NCBI GenBank assembly: GCA_963816795.1
Contig: CAWFLT010000001.1
Coordinates: 372,001 to 436,000, forward strand
Source of the DNA: CAWFLT01 sp963816795
GTDB taxonomy: Bacteria; Acidobacteriota; Vicinamibacteria; Vicinamibacterales; SCN-69-37
Reading direction: 5' to 3'
Length of the DNA: 64,000 nucleotides
The translations under genes and the position numbers were made by a program. Shown here piece by piece: positions 22,490-31,672 of this stretch. Numbering within the stretch: the stretch's first letter is position 1; every line of letters begins with the position of its first letter. The notes below the pieces were generated by a model. The model ran no database searches, was not told where the DNA came from, and saw only the letters and a list, made by a program, of their open reading frames with translations.

Positions 22490-25252
22490 ATGCGCGCCGC
22501 TCTGCATTGGCTGCTCCGCTTCTTCACCGCGAGCGGCGATCGCGCCGCCATCGTCGGTGATCTCGAAGAGGCGTATCGTCGGGACCGCGCACGGCGCGGC
22601 TGGCTGCGGGCGGAACTCTCGCAAATTAGAGAAGTCGCGGCCGCGATCGGCCACGCTGGAAAGGATCGCATGCGCTCCGATCAAGACTCTGGACCCGCGC
22701 GCGCCTCGATCATCCACCGGTTCTTCGTCGCCGCGGATGTGCGCTACGCCTTGCGCCGGTGGCGCCGCCGCCCGGGCTTTCCGATCGCGGCCATGGCCAC
22801 GCTCGGCATCGGCATCGGCGCCACGACGGCGATCTTCTCGGTGATCGACGCCGTGCTGCTCGCACCGCCGCCGTGGACCGACCCCGATCGTCTCGTCTCG
22901 ATTCATGCGGTGTTTCCCGACCGGCGCCAGAATCCGCTGGCGGCGGCGACGTGGAATCGCGGAATGGTCTCGTACCGGGCATGGGACGCGCTTCGGGAGC
23001 GGCCAGAGTTCGAGGATGTGGCAGTCTGGCGTCGTCGCGGTCTCGACACGACGTTTGGTGACGACCGGACCGAGATGGTGGAGAGCCTGGACGCGTCGTC
23101 GCGCTTCCTCCCGACGCTCGGCATCCCGTTGGCCCACGGCCGCACGTTCACCGCGGTGGAGGACACCCGGCCCACCGACAGCGTCATTGTCACCTACGAA
23201 GCGTGGCAACGACGGTTCGGCGGCCGGGCCGACATCATCGGGCAGACGGCGACAGTCGGCAGCGCGAGCTCAGGCGGCCGGAAAGTGGTGACGGTCGTCG
23301 GCGTAGTCTCGCGCGGGTTCAGCTTCGACGGCCGCCCGATCCCGGAGCTCCTGTTTCCGGTCGGCATTGCCTCGGAAACGGGTCACACGTATCCGAGCGA
23401 CTCGCTGCGGGTCGTCGCGCGCCTCGCTCGCGGCGTCTCGCCCGAAGCAGGAGCGGGCGCAGCAGACACGATCGTTCGGGCGGTCGAAACCCGTGAGCTG
23501 ACGACCGCGCGGATCGTGCCGCTCATCGAGGACCAGTGGAGCGGTGCGGGGCGGCCCCTCTGGGTGCTCTTCGGCGGCTCGGTCCTACTGCTCCTTGTGG
23601 CCTGCGCCAACGTCGCCGGCCTGCTTCTGAGTGAAGCGCGCGCACGGCGTCACGAGATCGCCGTGCGAGCGGCGCTCGGCGGCACACGCGCGCGAGTCGT
23701 CCGACAACTGCTCGTCGAGCATCTGCTCCTGGCCATCGCCGGCACCGCAGTCGGGCTGGGCCTGGCGTACCTCGTCATGCAAACGTTCGTGGCGGTCGCA
23801 CCGGCGGGCCTGCCGCGCGTGGAAACGATTGCGCTCGACCCGCGGATCGCGACGTTCGCCTTGGCGCTTGGCGGTCTGACACTGCTGTTGTTCGGCGTGG
23901 CACCCGCCCTCTCAGTCTCGAGGACACGCACGTCCGCGGTCCTGGCCGAAGGCGGCCGCGATGGCGCCGTGAGCCGCCTCGTCGGCCAGCGGTTCGTCGT
24001 CGCAAGCGCGATCGCATTGGCGCTGGTACTGCTCGTTGGCGCCAGTCTGCTCGGTGAAACGCTGTACCGCCTGACGTCGCGATCGCTCGGCTTCGATCCA
24101 ACATCGCTTGCGGTCGTGTCGTTCCGGCTGACGGGCCTGCCGCCGAGCCAACAGAAGCCGCTTCAGCCGGGCGACTACGAACGCATGACGCTGGCCGAGA
24201 AGGTCGCGCGAACCGATCAGTTCCTCAAGCACATGACCATGGGTTGGTGGCTGCACATGGACGGCGCGATGGATCGCGTCGCCGCACTGCCGTCGGTGAC
24301 CGCGGTGGGCGGCGCGTACTCAGTGCCCTTCACTGGCGGTCGCATCGCAGCGACGGTCCGGCGCGCCGATCAGCCGGCGAACGAGACCACCCGGGTCCGC
24401 TCGTTGTCGATCACCGCCGGCTACTTCGACGTCATGCGGATTCCGGTCGTGAATGGCCGCGCGCTTCAGGCCAGCGACCGAACTGGAGAGATTCGACGTC
24501 GCCCAGGCGTCGCGCCGACGCCGCGGCGGATCGTGATCTCGCGGGAGCTCGAGCGGCGCCTCTTCTCTGGCAGCGCCGTCGGCCAGCGAATCTTGCAGGC
24601 CGACTACGACCGCGATCTCCTACTCGACGTGGTCGGTGTGGTGGAAGACAGCCGCTGGCGCGGCTATGGCGACGATGACCTGGCGACCTTCTACACGATC
24701 GCCGAAGGTTCAGGCACGCTCAACACGCTGTTCGTCCGGACGGCGATGGCGCCGGAGGCGGTGCTACCGTCGATTCGCGCCACGCTCCGGGCCTACGATC
24801 CAAAGATCGTTGTCACCTCCACGACGACGATGTCTGCACTGGCCGATCAATCGATTGCCGAAGAACGGCTCCGGGCGGCACTCTCGGCGATCTTCGGCGG
24901 CGCCGCGCTGTTGCTCGCCGCCGTTGGCCTGTACAGTCTCGCCGCGAGACGGGTCGCCGACCGGCGGCGCGAGATCGGCGTGCGCGTCGCGCTCGGCGCC
25001 CGGCCGCGTGACGTCCGGCGGCTCGTGCTTCGCGACGCCCTGCTGACGGCCGCCGTCGGACTGGCGATCGGCGCGCCGCTCGCCTACATGGCGTCGCAGG
25101 TCACGCAGTCGATGCTCTTCGGCGTCACAGCGACTGCGCCGCGAGTGTTTCTCGCGGCCGGCGCGACGCTCGCCGCGGCCTCGATCATCGCCGCGCTCCT
25201 GCCAGCGCGACGCGCCGCCACCATCGATCCGATCCTGGTGCTCAAGGAATAA
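22490..25252 (+). CDS. ADOP family permease 2 with permease prefix domain
   Basis: An intact 920-aa duplicated orphan permease. Residues 1-70 form the short prefix domain seen in this family (LLRFFTASGDRAAIVGDLEE). After it come the first membrane helix (ATLGIGIGATTAIFSVIDAVLL), a MacB-like core, the first FtsX block (LLLVACANVAGLLLSEARARRHE), the second core and the second FtsX block (LAAVGLYSLAARRVADRRREIGVRVALG), ending LLPARRAATIDPILVLKE. Located in the inner membrane with large periplasmic domains. Co-transcribed with padR1. No ABC ATPase is encoded nearby. Confidence 0.92.
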   Translation: MRAALHWLLRFFTASGDRAAIVGDLEEAYRRDRARRGWLRAELSQIREVAAAIGHAGKDRMRSDQDSGPARASIIHRFFVAADVRYALRRWRRRPGFPIAAMATLGIGIGATTAIFSVIDAVLLAPPPWTDPDRLVSIHAVFPDRRQNPLAAATWNRGMVSYRAWDALRERPEFEDVAVWRRRGLDTTFGDDRTEMVESLDASSRFLPTLGIPLAHGRTFTAVEDTRPTDSVIVTYEAWQRRFGGRADIIGQTATVGSASSGGRKVVTVVGVVSRGFSFDGRPIPELLFPVGIASETGHTYPSDSLRVVARLARGVSPEAGAGAADTIVRAVETRELTTARIVPLIEDQWSGAGRPLWVLFGGSVLLLLVACANVAGLLLSEARARRHEIAVRAALGGTRARVVRQLLVEHLLLAIAGTAVGLGLAYLVMQTFVAVAPAGLPRVETIALDPRIATFALALGGLTLLLFGVAPALSVSRTRTSAVLAEGGRDGAVSRLVGQRFVVASAIALALVLLVGASLLGETLYRLTSRSLGFDPTSLAVVSFRLTGLPPSQQKPLQPGDYERMTLAEKVARTDQFLKHMTMGWWLHMDGAMDRVAALPSVTAVGGAYSVPFTGGRIAATVRRADQPANETTRVRSLSITAGYFDVMRIPVVNGRALQASDRTGEIRRRPGVAPTPRRIVISRELERRLFSGSAVGQRILQADYDRDLLLDVVGVVEDSRWRGYGDDDLATFYTIAEGSGTLNTLFVRTAMAPEAVLPSIRATLRAYDPKIVVTSTTTMSALADQSIAEERLRAALSAIFGGAALLLAAVGLYSLAARRVADRRREIGVRVALGARPRDVRRLVLRDALLTAAVGLAIGAPLAYMASQVTQSMLFGVTATAPRVFLAAGATLAAASIIAALLPARRAATIDPILVLKE

Positions 25253-25300
25253 GGGCCGGCACGCCCGCGGCGCTCGAGTTCATGTATTGTCTGAACCTCG

Positions 25301-26248
25301 ATGCCCCGGTCGGACTGGAACCGCCGCGATGTCCTCAAGACGCTGTCATCGGTCGCGATCGGGTTGGCGGAGGGCCGCCAATCTCTCGCAGCGGAGGCAG
25401 GACAAGTGAAGTGGTCGGCGGGCATCGCGCGCCCGAAGCTCGTGGCGCCGGCTGGCGCCACCGACTGTCACCACCATGTCTACGACGCGCGATTTCCTCC
25501 CGCACCGAATGCCGTGCTGCTGCCGCCCGACGCGTCGGTCGATGACTACCGTGCGCTCCAGCGACGCCTCGGCACCAGCCGCAGCGTGATCGTCCAGCCA
25601 TCGACTTATGGCACTGACAATCGCTGCACGCTGGCGGCACTCGCCGCGCTCGGTCGATCGTCCCGTGCAGTGGCCGTGGTCGACGATACGGTCGCGGACG
25701 CGGAGCTCAAACGGCTCGACGGGCTTGGCGTGCGCGGCATTCGTTTCAACCTCGCGCAAGCTGGCGCCACCACGCCGGCGATGATCGAACCACTGGCGAA
25801 GCGGATCGCCCCGTTCGGCTGGCACCTTCAACTGAACGCCCCCGCAGCGGTCCTCTTCGACCTGATGCCGATCTTCGAGCGCGTACCTGTTCCGCTCGTC
25901 TTCGATCACCTCGCGCACGTCCCGCCGGCCGACGGCGTGAACCATCCGCTCTACCAGAAAGTCCGCGGGCTTCTCGACCGCGGACGCACGTGGATCAAGC
26001 TGTCAGGTGTCTACATCGACTCCAAGTCCGGTCCGCCCACCTACTCGGACTCGAGCGCAATCGCCCGCGCCTACGTGGCGGCGGCACCCGAGCGGCTCGT
26101 CTGGGGGAGCGACTGGCCCCATCCGACCGAGCAGACGACGAAGCCCGACGACGCGGTGCTGTTCGATTTGCTCAACGACTGGGCCCCGGGTGCGGCCCTG
26201 CAACAGCGAATTCTCGTGTCCAACCCAGCCGCGCTGTACGGCTTCTGA
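25301..26248 (+). CDS. Amidohydrolase-2 family metal-dependent hydrolase (PDC-lactonase-like)
   Basis: A 315-aa TIM-barrel hydrolase with a Tat-like N-terminus (NRRDVLKTLSSVAIGLA). The metal site is visible in ATDCHHHVYDARFP; further blocks are GVRGIRFNLAQ, VPLVFDHLAHVPP, WIKLSGVY and the closing VWGSDWPHPT. This pattern matches the group containing 2-pyrone-4,6-dicarboxylate lactonase and related carboxylate hydrolases, but several activities occur in it. It ends 12 bases before a strong terminator hairpin. An intact gene with no obvious operon partner. Confidence 0.85.
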   Translation: MPRSDWNRRDVLKTLSSVAIGLAEGRQSLAAEAGQVKWSAGIARPKLVAPAGATDCHHHVYDARFPPAPNAVLLPPDASVDDYRALQRRLGTSRSVIVQPSTYGTDNRCTLAALAALGRSSRAVAVVDDTVADAELKRLDGLGVRGIRFNLAQAGATTPAMIEPLAKRIAPFGWHLQLNAPAAVLFDLMPIFERVPVPLVFDHLAHVPPADGVNHPLYQKVRGLLDRGRTWIKLSGVYIDSKSGPPTYSDSSAIARAYVAAAPERLVWGSDWPHPTEQTTKPDDAVLFDLLNDWAPGAALQQRILVSNPAALYGF

Positions 26249-26260
26249 TTCCGAAAAGAA

Positions 26261-26287
26261 GGGCCGGCGCGTTTTCCGCGCCGGCCC
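26261..26287 (+). terminator. Strong hairpin terminator after the amidohydrolase gene
   Basis: GGGCCGGCGCG (26261-26271) pairs perfectly with CGCGCCGGCCC (26277-26287) around a TTTTC loop. It begins 12 bases past the stop codon. There is no T-run after it, so it may stop polymerase inefficiently alone or stabilise the mRNA end. Confidence 0.7.
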
Positions 26288-26299
26288 GTGTGTAGCAGA

Positions 26300-26457
26300 G
26301 AGCTCTTCTCCGTGCCTTCGAACATTACAGGCGCGGGGCCCCACCCCCGCGCCTCGGGCGCTCGGCGCCGCCACGCGCGCGCGCCTCGCGGTGTCTCTAG
26401 CTCTTCTCCGTGCCCTCTAGCTCTTCCTCCGTGGCCTCACGCTTCTCCGAGCGCTCT
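26300..26457 (+). repeat. Two-hairpin element copy f with CTTCTCCGTG tails
   Basis: Hairpin 1 pairs GGCGCGGGG (26330-26338) with CCCCGCGCC (26345-26353) around CCCCAC. The second hairpin is GC-only and less regular, and the unit ends GGTGTC at 26390-26395. CTTCTCCGTGCC boxes occur before and after. It lies between the amidohydrolase terminator and the 3' end of the TonB receptor gene. Confidence 0.7.
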
Positions 26458-29400
26458 TCAGAAGGAGAAGCGTACCTGCATCTGCACCGTGCGCGGGTCC
26501 TGGTAGACGGTCGCGACGCCGAACCCGGCGCCGCGCGGCCGCGACCGCGAGTCGATGAGGTTGCCGTTCTCGTCGTACGGCAGGTTCGTGATCGCCGTCC
26601 GGCTGTTCGGATTGGCGAGGTTCATCGTCGTGTTGCGGTTGGTGACGATCGCCTGATTCGGCGCGTTGAACATGTCGACGCGCACCTGGATGTTCTTGCC
26701 GCCGCCGAGGCGGATGTTGCGCGCGATCGACAGGTCGAGCTTGCTCTGGAAGCAGCCGCGCAGATAGCCGTTGCCGGACTCGAGACCGACGCTGCCCACC
26801 ATCGGGCCCTCGAACGCGCCGGTGTTGAACTGCTCGTATGGATTGCTGCGGCAACCGCTATCCAGGTCGCCGACGACGAACACGCGGGCGCCGAAGTCTG
26901 GCGATCCGGTGAGGTTCATGGTTGCCGCCGCCGTTCTGGTAGTTCGCCGAGACGGTGTACGCACTCCCGGTCGACGCGGTCCAGATGCCCGACAACTGCC
27001 AGTCGTTGATGATGAAGCCGACGACCCGCATGACGCCGCCGGTGGCGCGCAGATCCGGCAGGTCCCAGATGAAGTTGCCCTTCATCAGATGCGCGCGTGG
27101 ATTGTTGCTGCCGAGCAGTTCTTCCGCTTGCGCCTGATCGGCGCGGACGCTGAACGTGCCGTCGTCGGCATGCTGCAGCCGCGGCGCCAGGTTCTGGCGA
27201 TCGTAGAGACCGATGACGTCGTTGAAGCCGAACGAGAATGCCGTTGCGCAGCCGGCGCTGGAACGAAATCTGGATCGAGTGGTAGGTGCGGTGCAGATAG
27301 CCCTGATTCTGCGTGATCGCGCTGTAGCCGCGAATCGCGCGCATCAGATCCTGCGACACGGCGGTGGCGCCGGGCGTCGTGCTCGGCGCCAGCGTGCGGT
27401 CCTGGTTCTTCTCGAGGAACGCCGCGCCGTAGTCCACCGCGTTGAGGTTGACCGGCTGCACGATGTTGTAGCCGCGCTGGCCGACGTACGAGACGTCGAG
27501 CGCGATCGCCCACGGCAACGCCATCTGCACGCCGGTGTTCCACTGGAACGACGACGGGAGCGGCGCGTCGACCTCGTAGACGCTCAGGAGGACGGCGGTC
27601 GTGGTCGTCGCCAGACCGCCGCTGCCGAGCGCCTGCAATTCACCGTAGCGGACGGTGACGTTCTGTTGTGTCGGCGGATTCAGGATCTGGTCGAACACCG
27701 AGTTGCCGCTCGGCCGATCGAAGAACAGGCCGCCGCCGCCGCGCACGACGATTTTCTGCTGGCCGGTGAGGTCATACGCCGCGCCGAAGCGTGGCGCGTA
27801 CCCCATCGTCGGGAAGTCGAACACGGTGTCGGGGATGCCCTGGCCGGAGAGGAACAGCCCGTTGGTGGTGTTGCCGGTGCCGGGGACGAGCGCGCCGATC
27901 GCCAGCGTGGTGTTCGGCCCCAGGAACTGCCCGGTCACCGGATCCATCGCCTGACGGTTCGCGCCCGAGCAGGGATAGACGTTGTTGGCGCAGCCCGGCA
28001 CGTACATCCGCGGCGCCGCGCCGAGGGTCCACGCCTCCGGCAGGAAGTTACTCGACTGTCCGGTATTGTCGTACTGCGGCTGCTGGTGGACGAACCGCAT
28101 GCCGTAGTCGAACGTCAGCCGGTTGGTGACCTTCCAGTTGTCCTGGATGAAGAACTCGGCGTTGTTGTAGATCCAGGTGCCCTCGATGAACTTCGACGCC
28201 TGCGCGAACGACTGAAAGATGCCGAGTGCGGCGTTGGAAAACGGGAACTGTGAATCGAGCGGGTTGTTGGCGTCGTTGTTGAAGTTCAGCGTCCCGAACG
28301 GCGCGCCCCGATTCTGCCGCTTCAGCGCGTGCTGATGGTAGTAGCCCGCCTTGATGGTGTGACGCCCGGCGAGCTTGGTCAGGTTGAACGCGTAGTCGTT
28401 GACCGACGAGTGATCGGCAAACCCGGGATAGCTGTTGTTGGGCGGCGCGTTCGGTCGACCCGCCCGCCGAAGCCGAAATTGGGCGGCAACAGCATGCGCG
28501 TGCCGTCCCACGGCGCCGGATTGACCTGGTTCAACGCTTTGAACTGGTAGTAGCCCGGATCGATCACGTTGGCGTCGGGGAACAGATACGGCAGGTCCGG
28601 CCAGGCCCGTGTTGGCGCGGCTGGCGACGTCGTTGACCGGAAAGCCCGCGGTGCAGAAGTTGGCGCCGCCGCCGTTCAGCGCGCAGCCGGCCTGGTCGTG
28701 CTGCGCGTGCCCGATGCTGGCCTCGAGGAACATCGTCGGCGTCAGGCTGTAGTTCGCCGTCACGGCCCACAGCGGCACCACCGGCTCGTTCATCTTCGTG
28801 TCGTTGAACCCGGGCAGCGATCCGATGCACCGCGACCTTCGGCTGTCCCCACGAGGCGTACTTGAACGACAGGCGCAGGGCCTGCGCCGCCTGGTAGTCG
28901 AGCTTCAGGACGGGCTGCTAGGACGTGATGCGCTGATTCGGCCGCGTGATCTCGAAGTTGTAGTTCTGCCCGGCCGGAATGTTGGTCAGGTTCGGCATCG
29001 GGTACCGCTTGAGGATGTTCAGGCCGATTTGATACAGGCGATCGGCGGGAATCTTGCCGAGCACGCCGCCGTCGGCGTAGCACGCGGTGCGATCGGCATT
29101 GCTGCAGACCCCGGCGATCCGGTAGTCGCGAATGAACGGCCACGGGTTGCCGTTGTTGTCCGTCGTCGCCGAGAAGTCGCCTTGCCGCTCGGCCGCGGTC
29201 GGGAAGCGGTGACGAATCACGTTGTTGCCCTGCTCGCGCGGCTGGAACTCCTGGGCGAAGAAGAAGAACAGCTTGTTCTGGCCGCCGGGCTTGCCCACCG
29301 GACCGCCGACCGAGAAGCCCCAGTCGCGCTGCTTCAGCGTCGTCTTCGGATCGTTGTTGAGGATGTTGGTCTTGGAGTTCGAGTACCAGTCGGAGTTGCG

Positions 29401-30154
29401 CTCGACGTCGTAGACCGATCCGCGGAAGCGATTGGTGCCGCTGCGGGTGACGGCCGTCACCTGCAGGCCGCTCGACCGGCCGAACTCGGCCTGGTAGCTC
29501 GACGTGAGCACTTTCACCTGCGGAGATCGACTCGACGTTGACCGCGACCATCAGGCGGTTGCTGCCCGGCTCCATCGTGCCGACGCCGTCCATCATGAAG
29601 TTGTTCGAGCCGCCGCCGGTCGAGTCGGAATTACCGGCCCGGTTGCCGCCGTCGACGCCCGGCACCAGGTTGATGAACTCGGTGAAATTTCGCGTCGCCA
29701 TCGGAAGATTGGTCACGGCATCGGTTTCGACCGTAAAAGACCGCTCGCCGGTGGCTGCCTGTATCAGCGGCGTTTCGCCGCGTACGTCAACCACCTCGGT
29801 GGTCCCGCCCACCTCGAGCGTGAGGGCGCCAAGCGTGGCGCGCGATCCGGGACTGAGCGTCAGCCCTGAGCGCTTCAGCGTCTTGAACGCCGGCATGCTG
29901 ATCTCGATGGTGTAGATGTCGGGCCGGACGTTCGGAAACTGGAAATCGCCCGTCTCGTTCGTCACGACCGGCGCGGTCTTGGTGCCCTGTGACTCGCTCA
30001 CGAGCACGACCGTCGCGCCCGGAATCGCTCCGCCTTGCTGATCGACCACCGTGCCGACCATCGTGCCTGTCGTCACCTGGGCCGCAGCCGGCCAGGCGCT
30101 GATCAGTACCGCGGCCAGACATGCGGCCGCGCGAACAACCTTGCGTATTGTCAT
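26458..30154 (-). pseudogene. TonB-dependent receptor with carboxypeptidase-regulatory plug, multiply frame-broken
   Basis: An outer-membrane receptor of about 1230 codons, typical of the acidobacterial 'Oar-like' group. Signal peptide (KVVRAAACLAAVLISAWPAAAQ), Cna-B-like domain (GTVVDQQGGAIPGATVVLV), plug (NLPMATRNFTEFINLVPGVD, NNFMMDGVGTMEPGSNRL), then a long beta-barrel ending in VQMQVRFSF. Frame changes occur near 29522, 28835, 28600, 28460, 27240 and 26930, plus a TAG at 28918. A GGAGGG precedes two ATGs; its spacing favours the one at 30154. Whether it is a true pseudogene or a badly sequenced gene cannot be told from one read-out. Confidence 0.85.
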
Positions 30155-30345
30155 TACCATCCCTCCGGCATCGATGAGACGCCAGATCTCTTCTGAGGAG
30201 ACCTTCCCCGAGAACAGGAAAGGATAGCCTAGAACCGGCCGAACTCCACGCTGGCAGGGCCGGGACGGCTATCTCTGGTCAGCCCGACGAAAAAATGCGC
30301 AACCCCGGTCAAGCGGCGGCTGGCGCGGTCGCTTACGCTGAGCCA

Positions 30346-31246
30346 ATGAAGCCGGGAACGCGTTCGTTCTACGCCGACGTGGTGCAGGCGGCGATTGCAC
30401 ACATCGCGGTCCGATCTCGAGGTGGCGGTCGATCTCACCGCGCTCGCGCGTGGCGCCTGCCTGTCGCCGTTTCACTTTCACCGGATCTTTCGCGGGATGG
30501 TGGGAGAGACGCCGCTCGAGCTGCGGCGGCGGCTCTGCCTCGAGCGGGCGGCGTGGCGGCTGGCGCGCGAGGACACGGGCGTGACGGCGATCGCGCTCGA
30601 CGCCGGCTACGACACGCACGAGGCCTTCACGCGGGCCTTTCGCGCGCGATTCGGGACGTCGCCGTCGGGCTTCAGGCGTCGCACCTATCGCCGCTTCGAG
30701 CTGGCCACGCCGTGCGGCGTTCACTACATCCCAACCGGCGGAGTGGTGGCTTTCACGCCACGCAATTCAGGAGGAGAGAACATGACAGTCGACATCGAGG
30801 AGATGCCCACGCTGCGCGTCGCGGCGGTGCGTCACATCGGGCCCTACAACCACATCGGCCAGGCGTTCGAACGGCTCGGCGCCATTCTCGGCGGCGCCGG
30901 GCTGCTCGAGGGACCGCCGCCGATGATGCTCGCGATTTACTACGACGATCTCGAAAGTACTCCGGTCGAAGACCTGCGCGCCGACGCCGGGATCGTCGTG
31001 CCGGCCGACCTCGAACTGCCGCCCGGACTCAGCGAAGTACAGGTCGCGGCCGGGCGCTACGCTCGCACGCGTCACACGGGTCCCTACGAGCAACTCGGAG
31101 ATGTCTGGGCACGGTTCATGGGGGAATGGCTGCCGGCAAGCAGCCATCGCGTCGCCAACAGGCCGAGCTTCGAGGTCTATCGCAATACGCCGATGGACAC
31201 ACCGAAGGACCAACTCGTCACCGACATCTACGTGCCGGTCGAATAG
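30346..31246 (+). CDS. AraC-type regulator with GyrI-like effector domain, frameshifted
   Basis: About 299 aa. An N-terminal AraC double helix-turn-helix (ACLSPFHFHRIFRGMVGETP, then DAGYDTHEAFTRAFRARFG) is followed by a GyrI-like small-molecule-binding domain beginning MTVDIEEMPTLRVAAVRHIG. The first 20 residues (MKPGTRSFYADVVQAAIAHI) are in another frame and join near 30409, matching the usual family N-terminus. Members sense drugs or small amphipathic molecules and activate nearby genes. It is divergent from the TonB receptor and followed by a hairpin and padR2. Confidence 0.82.
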
Positions 31247-31272
31247 GGCCGGCCCGTATCGAGTGGCCGGCC
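31247..31272 (+). terminator. Hairpin after the AraC/GyrI gene
   Basis: GGCCGGCC at 31247-31254 and again at 31265-31272 forms an 8-bp stem with a 10-base loop directly after the TAG stop. The right arm abuts the padR2 -35 box, so it insulates the two units. Confidence 0.55.
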
Positions 31273-31322
31273 TTGACACCCAGCCAGCTAGGGAAATACA
31301 CTCCGGCGTCCCCTAGCTGGCT
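31273..31322 (+). promoter_or_regulatory. padR2 promoter and 12-bp perfect inverted-repeat operator
   Basis: TTGACA (31273-31278) and TACACT (31297-31302), 18 bp apart, form the promoter. AGCCAGCTAGGG (31282-31293) and CCCTAGCTGGCT (31311-31322) are perfect inverted repeats, one arm between -35 and -10, the other just downstream of -10. A dimeric PadR binding both arms would occlude the promoter. Confidence 0.7.
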
Positions 31323-31336
31323 TGGGGAAATGGGCC

Positions 31337-31672
31337 ATGCCGAAGCACTCGAACGATCGTTTGCAGGGCACGCTCGACCTGGTCGTGCTGAAGACGCTGC
31401 AGGCGCGCGGCGCCATGCACGGATACGCGATCGCGAACCTCATCCTCCAGATCTCGAGCAGTGTGCTGCGCGTCGAGGAGGGATCGCTGTATCCGGCCCT
31501 CCATCGGATGACGCAGGCCGGTTGGCTCCGGGCCGAATGGGGCGCTTCTGAGAATGGCCGGCGCGCCCGCTACTACTCCATCACGCCGGCCGGACGTCGT
31601 CAGCTCGCGGAAGAAGAGAAGAACTGGGCTGCGCTCACGGGAGCGGTCAGCCAGGTGCTGAGGTTGGTGTGA
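31337..31672 (+). CDS. PadR-family transcriptional regulator 2
   Basis: A 111-aa PadR protein: LQGTLDLVVLKTLQARGAMH, then HGYAIANLI and VEEGSLYPALHRMTQAGWLR form the winged helix, followed by the ARYYSITPAGRRQL tail helix. Its TGA overlaps the ADOP3 start (TGATG), so the two are translationally coupled. A perfect 12-bp inverted repeat in its promoter is the likely autoregulatory operator. The N-terminus QGTLDLVVLKTL matches PadR proteins known to accompany prefix-domain ADOP permeases. Confidence 0.94.
   Translation: MPKHSNDRLQGTLDLVVLKTLQARGAMHGYAIANLILQISSSVLRVEEGSLYPALHRMTQAGWLRAEWGASENGRRARYYSITPAGRRQLAEEEKNWAALTGAVSQVLRLV

Noticed and set aside
26458..30154. Several separate genes in the TonB receptor region
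   Set aside because: The pieces are consecutive parts of one receptor in three frames, in the correct order, with no start signals of their own.
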